DNA of 64,000 nt from Prolixibacteraceae bacterium (GCA_019459485.1 JAIBEZ010000095.1:1-64000); one strand, 5' to 3'; positions 1 through 8,146 are shown, numbered from the stretch's first letter. The notes: generated from the letters alone by a model not told the origin. Made by a program: numbers and translations.

Positions 1-259
1 GCTAAAGATACAATTTGAAAGCAAATCACAACACCAGATAAGTCCATGCCCATTGCGGCAAGGATGTGATAGAACTCGTTAAAGATACAATTTGAAAGCA
101 AATCACAACTGAATCAAAACTAAGGCACAGACAGGCGGTGATGTGATAGAACTCGTTAAAGATACAATTTGAAAGCAAATCACAACACCAGATAAGTCCA
201 TGCCCATTGCGGCAAGGATGTGATAGAACTCGTTAAAGATACAATTTGAAAGCAAATCA
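1..259 (-). CRISPR. CRISPR array end, type II-C-like, 47-bp repeats
   Basis: Complete 47-bp repeats lie at 63-109 and 140-186. A partial copy (repeat positions 16-47) opens the window at 1-32, and a copy lacking its last 4 bases lies at 217-259. Spacers are exactly 30 bp (33-62, 110-139, 187-216). Spacers 1 and 3 are identical. On the minus strand the repeat starts GTTGTGATTTGCTTTC, the form typical of 47-bp type II-C repeats in Bacteroides and relatives, so that strand is assigned by analogy. The copy at 1-32 has one substitution at position 2. The array continues to the left out of the window; no cas gene, tracrRNA or clear leader is visible. The right-hand end runs directly into a transposase remnant. 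Confidence 0.93.
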
Positions 260-787
260 TTTGGTGGTAAGGATTCGGAAACGTCAAATAATCGAGGAGC
301 TGATTCGAAATAAAAATAACTTGTCGAAAAATAACTTTTCCTTAGTATAACTCAAACTCAATTAGATAAAACAAAGTCATTAAACTTTGGAAAAGTTTTA
401 ACAATTAGCGTTAACGACAGCGATATCGAAAAATATTTATCCAAATAATTCGCGAACTTATTTAGCTGCTATACCCAATCGTTCAACAAGGTTTACCGAC
501 GTATGGGGTCATTGTTAATTAAAAACTTTAAGCGTGAACCTATTACCGATAAAATCCACTTTCTGAATACTGTAATTTATACCCACAGAAATCCCATTCA
601 TCACGGCTTTTGCAAGCAATACGAAGAATGGACCTTTAGTTCGTACAACGATATTTTACATGGAACTGACGGCGGAATTGTAACAGCAAAATTGCTGAAA
701 ATAACTGGCGGTCTGGAATCATTTACCAGTATGCACCTGAATGCACTCAAAAACTTCAGCAGCACTTTCAGCCTCGAAATTCCTTGA
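258..787 (+). pseudogene. Remnant of IS200-like / REP-associated tyrosine transposase (RAYT)
   Basis: Conceptual translation gives the C-terminal two thirds of a Y1/IS200-like transposase of the Bacteroidetes RAYT type. It opens as HLVVRIRKRQIIEEL at 258-302, which matches the segment after the HUH histidines. It then shifts frame between about 335 and 347, and reads LSK-stop-FANLFSCYTQSFNKVYRR with a TAA at 446-448 where the family has a glutamine. From 503 it is open for 94 codons, with the family signatures GSLLIKNFKRE, HRNPIHHGF and WTFSSY. The catalytic tyrosine/HUH N-terminal part is absent because the sequence to the left is a CRISPR repeat. One frameshift, one nonsense codon and loss of the N-terminus make it inactive. 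The ATG at 503 is not a real start. Confidence 0.82.
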
Positions 788-840
788 ATCTGGTATTTAG
801 TTGTATTTTTCTGAAAATTCAGAAGCAATTTCACTCGAAA

Positions 841-2865
841 TTACTTACCCTTTCCCTTTAGTATCTCCTGAAATCTGTACATTTCGTCGCGCAATCTGGC
901 AGCTTCGTAGAAGTCGAGCTCTTTGGCGGCGCCTTCCATGTCTTTTTTGAGTTTGGCAATCGCTTTTTCCAGAGCGGGTGCACTCATGTACTGAACCACA
1001 GGATCGGCTGCCAGATTGGTAGGTTCATCTCCACTGTATCCTTTTACTTTTACCTTCATACCAACACTGGCATAGCCCACAATTTCGCGGCTCGACTTGA
1101 TGATTTGAGTTGGCGTAATATCGTTTTCGATGTTGTATTTAGTTTGTTTTTCGCGCCTATAATTGGTAGAGTCGATGGTTCGCTGCATCGAGTTGGTTAT
1201 TTTATCGGCATACATGATCACCATTCCATTCAGGTTTCGGGCAGCGCGACCTGCCGTTTGTGTGAGCGAACGCTCCGATCGAAGGAAACCTTCTTTGTCG
1301 GCATCCAAAATGGCAACCAGCGAAACTTCGGGCAAATCCAATCCTTCGCGCAGCAGATTAATACCAACCAACACATCAAATTCACCTTTGCGCAGGTCTT
1401 CCAAAATTTGAATACGATCGAGCGTTTCAACGTCAGAATGAATGTACCGTGTTTTTACGCCCATGTTTGCCAGATAACTGCTCAACTCTTCTGCCATCCG
1501 TTTGGTAAGTGTGGTTACCAGCACACGCTCGTTGCGTTCTATCCGCAAATGAATTTCGTGCATCAGGTTGTCAATCTGATTGATACTTGGGCGAACATCA
1601 ATAATCGGGTCCAACAATCCGGTTGGGCGAATAACCTGTTCCACCACAACTCCTTCTGATTTTGCCAGTTCGTAATCTGCAGGTGTGGCACTTACAAATA
1701 CAGTTTGATCCACCACACTTTCAAATTCATCGAAAGTCAGTGGGCGGTTGTCGATAGCAGCCGGAAGTCGCCAGCCGTATTCCACCAGATTGATTTTCCG
1801 CGAACGGTCGCCACCGAACATGGCCTTTATTTGGGGCAAAGTGACGTGACTTTCATCAATGATGGTAACAAAATCATCAGGAAAATAATCGAGCAGGCAG
1901 AAAGGTCGAGAGCCTGCTACCCTACCGTCGAAATACCTCGAATAGTTTTCAACTCCGGGGCAATAGCCCAGTTCTCGCATCATTTCGAGATCGTATTCAA
2001 CCCGTTCCAAAATACGTTTGGCTTCCAGCGGTTTGCCAATTTCCTTAAAAAAATCCACCTGTTTCACCAGATCGTCTTGGATCTGACGGATCGCCAGTTG
2101 CATACGCTCTTTGGTAGTTACGAACATATTGGCCGGATAAATCACCGCCAAATCCAACGATTCAATGGTTCCGCCGCCAACCGGATCGAAAGAATAAATT
2201 TCTTCAATATCGTCGCCCCAGAAAACAATCCGGAAAGCAATATCGGCATACGCCGGAAATACATCCACAGAATCACCTTTCACCCTGAAATTTCCACGGT
2301 TGAATTCCACTTCATTGCGCGAATAAAGTGCATCCACCAACTTCCGGAGAAATACATTGCGACTGATGGTTTCTCCCTTTGAAACTTTGGTCACGTTGGC
2401 ATGAAAATCGGCAGGATTTCCGATACCGTATAAACACGAAACCGACGAAACCACAATCACATCGCGCCTTCCGGAGAGCAACGAAGAAGTTGTGCTTAGC
2501 CGGAGTTTTTCAATGTCTTTGTTGATCGAAAGGTCTTTTTCGATGTAAGTATTTGTTGTAGGGAGGTAGGCTTCAGGCTGATAATAATCGTAATAGGAAA
2601 CAAAATACTCAACGGCATTTTCAGGGAAAAACTGTTTCATTTCGCTGTACAACTGTGCTGCCAGCGTTTTGTTGTGGCTTAAAACCAGTGCCGGACGCTG
2701 CACCTGCTCAATCACATTGGCCATTGTAAATGTTTTTCCGGAGCCGGTAACACCGAGCAAAGTCTGGAAAGTCGTACCATTGCGCAAACCTTCGGTCAAC
2801 TGCCTGATGGCTTCAGGCTGATCACCGGTAGGCTGATATTCAGAAACAATTTTTAAAGCGGTCAT
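841..2865 (-). CDS. uvrB: UvrABC excinuclease subunit B
   Basis: UvrB is the DNA-damage-verifying helicase subunit of nucleotide excision repair in the cytoplasm. It is loaded by UvrA and recruits UvrC for incision. The 674-residue length is standard. Visible are Walker A GVTGSGKT (residues 38-45), the damage-probing beta-hairpin YDYYQPEAYLP (about 92-102), the helicase motif IDESHVT (about 338), the motif VI region QTAGRAARN and a C-terminal UVR motif that contacts UvrC. It is the last gene of a minus-strand operon: its ATG overlaps the stop of the upstream phosphoesterase gene by 4 bp (ATGA), implying translational coupling. The link with the two upstream phosphatase-like genes has no known mechanistic meaning. 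Identification is secure. Confidence 0.98.
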   Translation of the reverse strand: MTALKIVSEYQPTGDQPEAIRQLTEGLRNGTTFQTLLGVTGSGKTFTMANVIEQVQRPALVLSHNKTLAAQLYSEMKQFFPENAVEYFVSYYDYYQPEAYLPTTNTYIEKDLSINKDIEKLRLSTTSSLLSGRRDVIVVSSVSCLYGIGNPADFHANVTKVSKGETISRNVFLRKLVDALYSRNEVEFNRGNFRVKGDSVDVFPAYADIAFRIVFWGDDIEEIYSFDPVGGGTIESLDLAVIYPANMFVTTKERMQLAIRQIQDDLVKQVDFFKEIGKPLEAKRILERVEYDLEMMRELGYCPGVENYSRYFDGRVAGSRPFCLLDYFPDDFVTIIDESHVTLPQIKAMFGGDRSRKINLVEYGWRLPAAIDNRPLTFDEFESVVDQTVFVSATPADYELAKSEGVVVEQVIRPTGLLDPIIDVRPSINQIDNLMHEIHLRIERNERVLVTTLTKRMAEELSSYLANMGVKTRYIHSDVETLDRIQILEDLRKGEFDVLVGINLLREGLDLPEVSLVAILDADKEGFLRSERSLTQTAGRAARNLNGMVIMYADKITNSMQRTIDSTNYRREKQTKYNIENDITPTQIIKSSREIVGYASVGMKVKVKGYSGDEPTNLAADPVVQYMSAPALEKAIAKLKKDMEGAAKELDFYEAARLRDEMYRFQEILKGKGK

Positions 2866-3878
2866 TTTACAATCATCTTAAAATACACCGGAAAATGATC
2901 ACTGACACCGGCGACATATTTTTTCCCTACATACGAACGGTTGGGCGTTTTGTCACCGTTTTTATTGGTGAAAATCATCCAGGCATCTCTGTAAATGTGG
3001 CCTTTCTGATTTTGTACTTTCATATGTTTGCCTGAAATCATTTCCTGCGAAACAATCAGATTGTCAAGCATGTTCCAGCCGCCATTGTAAAAATAGGTTC
3101 CCAGTCCGGCAGCATCGTCGGGCATCATTAAATTTACCAGTTTTGCTCCTGAAGCGGGTGACGCGGCGCCAAGCACTTCCGACAAACTTTTATTTCCGGT
3201 TTCGTCGTTCATGTCTCCCATGATGATGATGCGGGCTTTCGGATCAACTTTCATCAGCAGATCAACCCGTTGTTTCAGCACCGAAGCGGCCAACACCCTT
3301 TTGGGTTCAGTTTTGTCTTCGCCGCCAATTCGCGATGGCCAGTGATTCACAAAAATATGGACGGTTTCATTTCTGACTTTTCCAACCACATGCAAAATGT
3401 CGCGGGTTTTAAACTCCGGATCGTCGGGGAAAATTACCGGCAAAGTTTCGTGCATGATTTCGGTAAAAGCATCGCTGCGATAAATCAAGGCCACATCAAT
3501 TCCACGGTAATCTGGACTTTCCTCGTGAATAATGGCGTATTTATGATCTTTAAAAGCAGCAGTCCGTATTAAATCTTCAAGGACAGTCCGGTTTTCCACT
3601 TCAATCAATCCAACTATTTCAGGCATTTCCAGCGGATTGACTTCAGAAATTACCTTTGCCAGATCGTTGAGTTTTTTCTGGTACCGCTCGTTGTTCCACA
3701 TTTTTTCACTTTCCGGAAGAAACTCTTCATCGGGAACATTCGGATCATCCACAGTATCAAACAGATTCTCCACATTGTACGAGACAACCGTATATTCATT
3801 CCGGAGCATTTTGTTCTGTGACGAACATGAGCCAGAAATCCACGCAACAACAACCAGCAACCAAATAATTTTTCGCAT
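2862..3878 (-). CDS. Lipoprotein of the endonuclease/exonuclease/phosphatase family
   Basis: A 338-residue protein with a short hydrophobic leader and a lipobox ending at Cys18 (ISGSC), so probably an outer- or inner-membrane lipoprotein facing the periplasm or exterior. The rest is an exonuclease-endonuclease-phosphatase (DNase I-like) fold: SYNVENLFD near residue 34, an EVEN motif with the metal-ligand glutamate, the Asn/His segment VNHWPSR, GDMND and the C-terminal SDHFPV with the catalytic Asp-His pair. Family members cleave phosphodiesters of nucleic acids, phospholipids or inositol phosphates; the substrate here cannot be told from sequence. It sits between a HAD hydrolase (3 bp gap) and uvrB (4 bp overlap), so transcription is probably shared. 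Confidence 0.9.
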   Translation of the reverse strand: MRKIIWLLVVVAWISGSCSSQNKMLRNEYTVVSYNVENLFDTVDDPNVPDEEFLPESEKMWNNERYQKKLNDLAKVISEVNPLEMPEIVGLIEVENRTVLEDLIRTAAFKDHKYAIIHEESPDYRGIDVALIYRSDAFTEIMHETLPVIFPDDPEFKTRDILHVVGKVRNETVHIFVNHWPSRIGGEDKTEPKRVLAASVLKQRVDLLMKVDPKARIIIMGDMNDETGNKSLSEVLGAASPASGAKLVNLMMPDDAAGLGTYFYNGGWNMLDNLIVSQEMISGKHMKVQNQKGHIYRDAWMIFTNKNGDKTPNRSYVGKKYVAGVSDHFPVYFKMIVK

Positions 3879-3881
3879 AAC

Positions 3882-4490
3882 TTAAATCCCTATCGTAACT
3901 TTATAATATTGAGTAACGTCAACCACCATCATCCCAGCACTTTTTGCTGCCTGAATACCTAAAATCCCATCTTCAAAAACTTCACAATCTTCAGGATTTA
4001 CGCCCATGAGTTCAGCACATTTAACAAACGTTTCGGGATGTGGTTTAAAATTCGAAACATCTTCGCTGGTCACCAAAACATCAAAATAATCCTGCAAGCC
4101 AATAATTCCAAGGGTTTTCAGCGACAACCGCCTTGATCCGCCTGTTCCGACAGCCATCGGCAATTTTCCATGGTATTCGCGTACAAGATCGGTAATGATT
4201 TTTATTTCAGGAGTGAGATGCATGTTCTTTTCAAACTCGGCTTCCTTAATGTCGCCCAATTCCTTCGGATCGATGTTTTTGCCAAATAGTTGATTGAGCT
4301 TTTCTACTGTTGGATAAAGTGGAATTCCGGCAAGCTGCGAAAATAATTCAACATTAAAATCGATACCAAATTTGGCTGCGGCATTTCTCCATGCGGTATA
4401 ATGAATGGGCATGGTGTCAGCGAGCGTTCCGTCGAGGTCAAAAATCAGCGCTTTTGCCTTCGGATTAATTGTCAAATCTGTTCTTATCAT
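3882..4490 (-). CDS. HAD-superfamily hydrolase, beta-phosphoglucomutase-like
   Basis: A 202-residue haloacid-dehalogenase-type phosphatase or phosphomutase. Motif I is FDLDGTLADT, with nucleophile Asp18 and general acid Asp20. The motif II region is AVGTGGS, a motif III lysine lies in SNFKPHPETF, and motif IV is VFEDGILGIQAA. The helical cap between motifs I and II (about 25-95) is that of subfamily IA, like beta-phosphoglucomutase and sugar-phosphate phosphatases. It is cytoplasmic, with no signal peptide. It is the first gene of the operon with the EEP lipoprotein and uvrB. The stop lies 3 bp before the next start. The substrate is unknown; a sugar phosphate is most likely from family precedent. 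Confidence 0.9.
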   Translation of the reverse strand: MIRTDLTINPKAKALIFDLDGTLADTMPIHYTAWRNAAAKFGIDFNVELFSQLAGIPLYPTVEKLNQLFGKNIDPKELGDIKEAEFEKNMHLTPEIKIITDLVREYHGKLPMAVGTGGSRRLSLKTLGIIGLQDYFDVLVTSEDVSNFKPHPETFVKCAELMGVNPEDCEVFEDGILGIQAAKSAGMMVVDVTQYYKVTIGI

Positions 4491-4526
4491 GTGTGGATAA
4501 TTGTTTTTTATTTGTCACATAGCCTG

Positions 4527-4542
4527 TCCCGATTCATCGGGA
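4527..4542. repeat. Small palindrome tcccga-ttca-tcggga
   Basis: A perfect 6-bp inverted repeat with a 4-base loop, extendable by one pair, in the gap between divergent genes. Short hairpins of this kind recur in intergenic DNA of Bacteroidetes. There is no T-run after it, so it is not a convincing terminator. The rest of the 4491-4710 gap shows no gene. Confidence 0.5.
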
Positions 4543-4710
4543 GAACTCGCCATTAATCATTCTGCTATGTTCGGAAACTTTCTAATGGCTCGTTTCATCA
4601 CTTATTTTTCTGATCGATGCCAAAAATAACCATTTAAAACAGAAGATGCGTTTTATAGTTTTTTGTTTGACCAAAAATTAACAATTTTGCCCGGCACAAA
4701 ATATATTCAG

Positions 4711-5100
4711 ATGATTTCAAATTATTTACTTGGCCTAACCAGTATATCGCAATGGGGATTGTTCTCAGGAATTGCTTTAATTATTTTTGGTTGGGTCGAA
4801 AAACGGGAAAAATTGATCCTTGCCGGACAACTGGCGTTTGTACTTATCGGAATAATGGCAGCCTGGATACTCTTAAACGACCTGATTTATGTACCGGAAA
4901 TCACTGATAGTAATATTCCAAAACAACTCAGGGTGATGGCTTATTTTAAAGGCGTGACTGCATTTATGGGATTAGCCGTTATTTCCATTTTGCTGAAATT
5001 ATTCAAACTTCGCTTTCAGAAGGCCAGTGTTTATATTCTGATATTTTTTGCACTTGTGCTGTTTTTTATGGTATTCAACATTCAGCAGATGGCAAACTGA
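4711..5100 (+). CDS. Small integral membrane protein, four hydrophobic segments, unknown function
   Basis: From the ATG at 4711 this encodes 129 residues. The frame is open from a TTG at 4663, but the 16 extra residues are polar and the ATG is followed at once by the first conserved-looking segment, so 4711 is preferred. Four hydrophobic stretches alternate with short charged loops (WVEKREK; YVPEITDSNIPKQLR; KLFKLRFQKAS), predicting a four-helix inner-membrane protein. I do not recognise the family. It stands alone, divergent from the uvrB operon, and is followed by a stem-loop at 5125-5157. No regulatory signal was recognised upstream. Confidence 0.7.
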   Translation: MISNYLLGLTSISQWGLFSGIALIIFGWVEKREKLILAGQLAFVLIGIMAAWILLNDLIYVPEITDSNIPKQLRVMAYFKGVTAFMGLAVISILLKLFKLRFQKASVYILIFFALVLFFMVFNIQQMAN

Positions 5101-5124
5101 GAACTTATCAATAGTCATAAAAAA

Positions 5125-5157
5125 AAAGATACCGCGGGAACAAACCACGGTATCTTT
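5125..5157 (+). terminator. Probable rho-independent terminator after the four-helix membrane protein
   Basis: A perfect 10-bp stem (aaagataccg / cggtatcttt) with a 13-base loop, 25 bp after the stop codon at 5100. The stem carries its own A- and T-runs, so it could work in either direction. A second perfect 8-bp inverted repeat (ttctgcaa / ttgcagaa, 5183-5190 and 5199-5206) follows 26 bp later. Confidence 0.7.
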
Positions 5158-5370
5158 AATAATTTAATAATTTTTGAAAACCTTCTGCAATTTTCCATTT
5201 GCAGAATAAAAGAGAAAACCCTAAAAATTCAACAATTGAGTATATAAAAAACCAAAGCGTTATAGTCGTATAAAATCTCTAAGCTTATCAAATTAAACCC
5301 CTCATTTATTTGAAATAAAAGGTTGTTTGAATCGACTCAACAAATCTACAGCTACAATCTTAATTTATCG

Positions 5371-5443
5371 GTTAGAGGATGGTTAGAAAGTTATTAGAAA
5401 ATCATTAGAATTACTTCATGTTGATAATTGTGTCGTAGTTTTG
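5371..5443 (+). promoter_or_regulatory. Four 11-bp direct repeats and a -7 box upstream of the response regulator gene
   Basis: Four consecutive 11-base units start at 5371, 5382, 5393 and 5404 (gttagaggatg, gttagaaagtt, attagaaaatc, attagaattac), each beginning with (g/a)ttaga. Eleven-base direct repeats on one DNA face are the classic binding pattern of OmpR/PhoB-type response regulators, and the next gene encodes one. The array ends at 5414. A perfect Bacteroidetes -7 box TAGTTTTG follows at 5436-5443, so the repeats occupy the place of the missing -33 TTTG, as expected for an activator-dependent promoter. The predicted transcript would start about 5450, 18 bases before the TTG start codon. 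Autoregulation is inferred. Confidence 0.7.
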
Positions 5444-5467
5444 TCACAAAAATAAACAGCACTAATT

Positions 5468-6157
5468 TTGGGAACACATATTTTAATCGTTGAAGACGAA
5501 TTGCGTCTTGCCGAAATTCTTCAAAAACAGTTACAGGAATCTGGTTTTAAAGTAGATATAGCCAATGACGGATACGTTGGAAAAAGAATGATGGAGAAGA
5601 AAGATTACGATCTCATTGTTCTCGACATCAATTTGCCATTGATGAATGGATATGAGTTGTGCAAGGAGATCAGAAAAAAGAACAGCAAAATACCCATTAT
5701 CATGCTTACTGCCCTGGGAACACCTGATAATAAACTGATTGGTTTTGAGGCAGGTGCCGACGACTATGTTTTAAAGCCATTTGATTTCAGAGAGTTACTT
5801 GCCAGGATCAATGTATTCCTAAAACGAAAAAATATAGTTTTACCAGATTCGCGAAAATTAAATATTGCTGACTTTGAAATGGATCTGGATACAAAGACAG
5901 CCTCCCGTTCAGGAAAAAAGATTGATTTGACATCGAAAGAATTTGCACTGATGGAAACTTTTCTTGTAAACAAGGATAAGCTTTTATCGCGCGAGTTTAT
6001 TATTGAAAAAGTGTGGGATTTGGATTTTGAAACTGGCACAAACATTATTGATGTCTATGTAAATTATCTGCGAAAGAAAATCGATAAGGATTTTGAGCCC
6101 AAGATTATCCACACTAAATTTGGGTTTGGATTTTATTGCAGCGAAAAGGAATTATGA
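5468..6157 (+). CDS. OmpR/PhoB-family response regulator
   Basis: A 229-residue DNA-binding response regulator. The receiver domain (residues 1-120) has the acidic pair Glu9-Asp10, phospho-acceptor Asp53 (IVLDINLP), Thr81 and Lys103 (VLKPFDF). A winged-helix output domain follows (about 130-225), with the family's recognition segment VDVYVNYLRKKI and the C-terminal wing GFGFYC. Translation must start at the TTG at 5468 or the ATT just before it, because an in-frame TAA lies at 5453-5455 and the fold begins at residue 4. The histidine kinase gene starts 1 bp after its stop, so the two are co-transcribed. Target genes are unknown, but the tandem repeats just upstream suggest it controls itself. 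Confidence 0.95.
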   Translation: MGTHILIVEDELRLAEILQKQLQESGFKVDIANDGYVGKRMMEKKDYDLIVLDINLPLMNGYELCKEIRKKNSKIPIIMLTALGTPDNKLIGFEAGADDYVLKPFDFRELLARINVFLKRKNIVLPDSRKLNIADFEMDLDTKTASRSGKKIDLTSKEFALMETFLVNKDKLLSREFIIEKVWDLDFETGTNIIDVYVNYLRKKIDKDFEPKIIHTKFGFGFYCSEKEL

Positions 6158-6158
6158 C

Positions 6159-7517
6159 ATGAACATCAAAACGCGGTTATCCATACAGTTTACTTTTGTA
6201 GTAATCGGAATTTTGATTTTCTTCTCCGCTTTGGTTTACTATTTTTCATACACTACCCAACGTTCAAAATTCAGGGAAAATCTTTTAGAAAAGGCTCAAA
6301 ACACCGCCATTCTTTTAATTAACGTTGAAGGAATTGACTCCACATTGCTAAAAAAAATCCACCAGGCAACCAGGTCGTTCGTGGAGGAGGAAATTGCGCT
6401 GACAGATTCTTCCAACAATGTCATTTACAGTAACAATTCACATTATCTGTCAGATAAAGTTATTCTCGAGAAATCATACCAGTCAAGTCCAAACTATTTT
6501 TCAATTGGCGAGAAAGATGGTGTCAGTTACAATCACACCATAGAAAACAAAAGGTACACTGTTTATGTGCTGGCCTATGACAATTCTAGAGCCGAAAGCT
6601 TAATTGAAATGCGAACTATTTTATTCTGGAGTATTCTTTTTAGTGTTTGGCTTTCAATTACGGCATCCTATTTCTTTTCAAAACTGGCCATAAGGCCAAT
6701 ATCAAATATCATATCCCAGGTAAAAAACATCAACTCATCAAAGCTAAACAGCCGGTTAAACGAAGGTCACCGAAAAGATGAAATTGAGCAATTGGCCATC
6801 ACTTTCAACCAAATGCTGTCGGATCTTGAACTTGTTTTCAAAAGTCAGAATGAATTTGTTTCAAACGCATCACACGAATTGCGAACACCTTTTGCCATCA
6901 TGATTGCTGAATCTGATTATATTCTCGGGAAAGAGCACAAGGCGGAAGAATACATGAAACACATTTCGGGAATGGTGGATGACCTCCGTAAACTCAATGC
7001 ATTGTTGAACGCCCTATTGGAAATGGCTCAGCTAAACCGCAAAAATCAGGTCATTTTATCACCCATACGAATCGACGAACTGATATTTAATACGATACAA
7101 TCTTTAAAAGCAAAATATCCGGGAAGAAAAATAATGCCCAAAATAGAATACCCTGACAATGAGAACGATCTGGTAATCACCGGAAATGCGGGATTGCTTG
7201 AAATTGCTATCAAAAACCTGATTGACAATGCCTGCAAATTTTCGACTAACGATGTGGAAGTTAAAATTGGGAGCAGTTCCGAGAATTTGACCCTGATCAT
7301 TTCTGATCAGGGAGTCGGGATTCCTGAAAATGAATTAGATACGATTTTCAAACCATTCCAGCGCGGTACAAATGTAAGGTACATTGGAGGTTTTGGAATT
7401 GGACTTTCCATTGTTGCAAAAATTATTGAACTTCACAATGCTGAAATGCAGGTGAAAAGTGTTGAAAAAGAAGGCACACAAGTAGAAATACGTTTCAGGA
7501 ACACTGCTGTTCAATGA
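6159..7517 (+). CDS. Sensor histidine kinase partner of the response regulator
   Basis: From the ATG at 6159 (1 bp after the regulator stop) this encodes 452 residues. An upstream in-frame start at 6093 would overlap the regulator by 65 bp and adds residues unlike a signal anchor. Order: TM1 (about 9-31), a periplasmic sensor of about 120 residues, TM2 (154-173), HAMP linker (175-228), HisKA with phospho-acceptor His239 in SNASHELRTP, and HATPase_c with N-box NLIDNACKFS, G1 DQGVGIPE and G2 GGFGIGLSIV. It is a membrane kinase of the RprX/CusS-like class that phosphorylates the neighbouring regulator. The signal cannot be read from the sensor domain, which has no recognised fold. Confidence 0.95.
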   Translation: MNIKTRLSIQFTFVVIGILIFFSALVYYFSYTTQRSKFRENLLEKAQNTAILLINVEGIDSTLLKKIHQATRSFVEEEIALTDSSNNVIYSNNSHYLSDKVILEKSYQSSPNYFSIGEKDGVSYNHTIENKRYTVYVLAYDNSRAESLIEMRTILFWSILFSVWLSITASYFFSKLAIRPISNIISQVKNINSSKLNSRLNEGHRKDEIEQLAITFNQMLSDLELVFKSQNEFVSNASHELRTPFAIMIAESDYILGKEHKAEEYMKHISGMVDDLRKLNALLNALLEMAQLNRKNQVILSPIRIDELIFNTIQSLKAKYPGRKIMPKIEYPDNENDLVITGNAGLLEIAIKNLIDNACKFSTNDVEVKIGSSSENLTLIISDQGVGIPENELDTIFKPFQRGTNVRYIGGFGIGLSIVAKIIELHNAEMQVKSVEKEGTQVEIRFRNTAVQ

Positions 7518-7611
7518 ATTTCAGACACTTACCCTAAAATAATGGAAAACAACACCTTATCTACTCCGAAAAACAATAGACTGTATGCCAGTAATTAGTT
7601 GACTGATTATA

Positions 7612-7640
7612 CACTTCGACAGGCTGAGTAACCGCCTCTC
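7612..7640. repeat. Intergenic element with cacttcgacaggctgag core
   Basis: Between the convergent kinase and bcp genes lies cacttcgacaggctgag followed by taaccgcctctca. The core CTTCGACAGGCT(C/G)AG is a dispersed extragenic sequence I have met in many bacterial genomes. A short gcctc/gaggc pairing continues into 7634-7664. No T-run follows, so whether it ends transcription of either gene is unclear. Confidence 0.4.
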
Positions 7641-7675
7641 ACAATGGTATTGTTGAAATTCGAGGCTTCTTACCG

Positions 7676-8146
7676 TCAGGCAGTTTCCTTGTCTGCGATC
7701 ACCTTCAGTGCTTCCTTAACATGCTTCTCAGGAGATAACTGCGACTTAAATTCCTTGATTAACCTGCCTTCAGGATCGAAAATATAGGTTACACGCCCCG
7801 GTAACAAGCCGAACAAATCGTAAGGAACACCCAATAATTTACGCAACTCACCTGCTGTGTCAGATAACAACGAAAATGGCAAATGGTATTTTGCCTTGAA
7901 TTGAGCGTGAGAATCAGGTTTATCGCTGCTCACGCCATAAACTACAGCTCCGGCATCCACCAAATCCTGAAATGAATCGCGAAAACTACAGGCTTCTTTT
8001 ACACAACCGGGTGTATCATCTTTGGGGTAAAAAAATAGAACAAGGTATTTTCCCTTTATCGAAGAAATATTAACCGGTTGGTGGTTCTCGTCATTCAGTA
8101 TAAAATGAGGAAGTTGATCTCCCGTGTGAAGTTTATGTTCTGCCAT
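7676..8146 (-). CDS. bcp: Thioredoxin-dependent peroxiredoxin, Bcp/PrxQ type
   Basis: A 156-residue cytoplasmic peroxiredoxin that reduces hydrogen peroxide and organic peroxides using thioredoxin. The catalytic motif DDTPGCVKEAC holds peroxidatic Cys48 and resolving Cys53, five residues apart as in the atypical two-Cys BCP subfamily. The thioredoxin fold core (VLFFYPKDDTPGC) and the C-terminal Arg region (GRVTYIFDPEG) are present, and the length is normal. It lies 27 bp after a thioredoxin gene on the same strand, so enzyme and reductant are probably made together in the DUF6132-trx-bcp operon. Confidence 0.95.
   Translation of the reverse strand: MAEHKLHTGDQLPHFILNDENHQPVNISSIKGKYLVLFFYPKDDTPGCVKEACSFRDSFQDLVDAGAVVYGVSSDKPDSHAQFKAKYHLPFSLLSDTAGELRKLLGVPYDLFGLLPGRVTYIFDPEGRLIKEFKSQLSPEKHVKEALKVIADKETA

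Noticed and set aside
503-787. Intact 94-residue plus-strand gene starting at ATG 503
   Set aside because: The family resemblance continues upstream of the ATG through a TAA codon and a frameshift, so this is the tail of a dead transposase, not a small gene.
1105-2382. Two plus-strand frames of 184 and 225 residues within uvrB
   Set aside because: Both are antisense shadows of uvrB, with phenylalanine/glutamine-rich sequence and no homology.
6093-6158. Longer histidine kinase start overlapping the response regulator by 65 bp
   Set aside because: The extra 22 residues are encoded inside the regulator's conserved C-terminal wing in another frame. The ATG at 6159 starts right before the first membrane helix.
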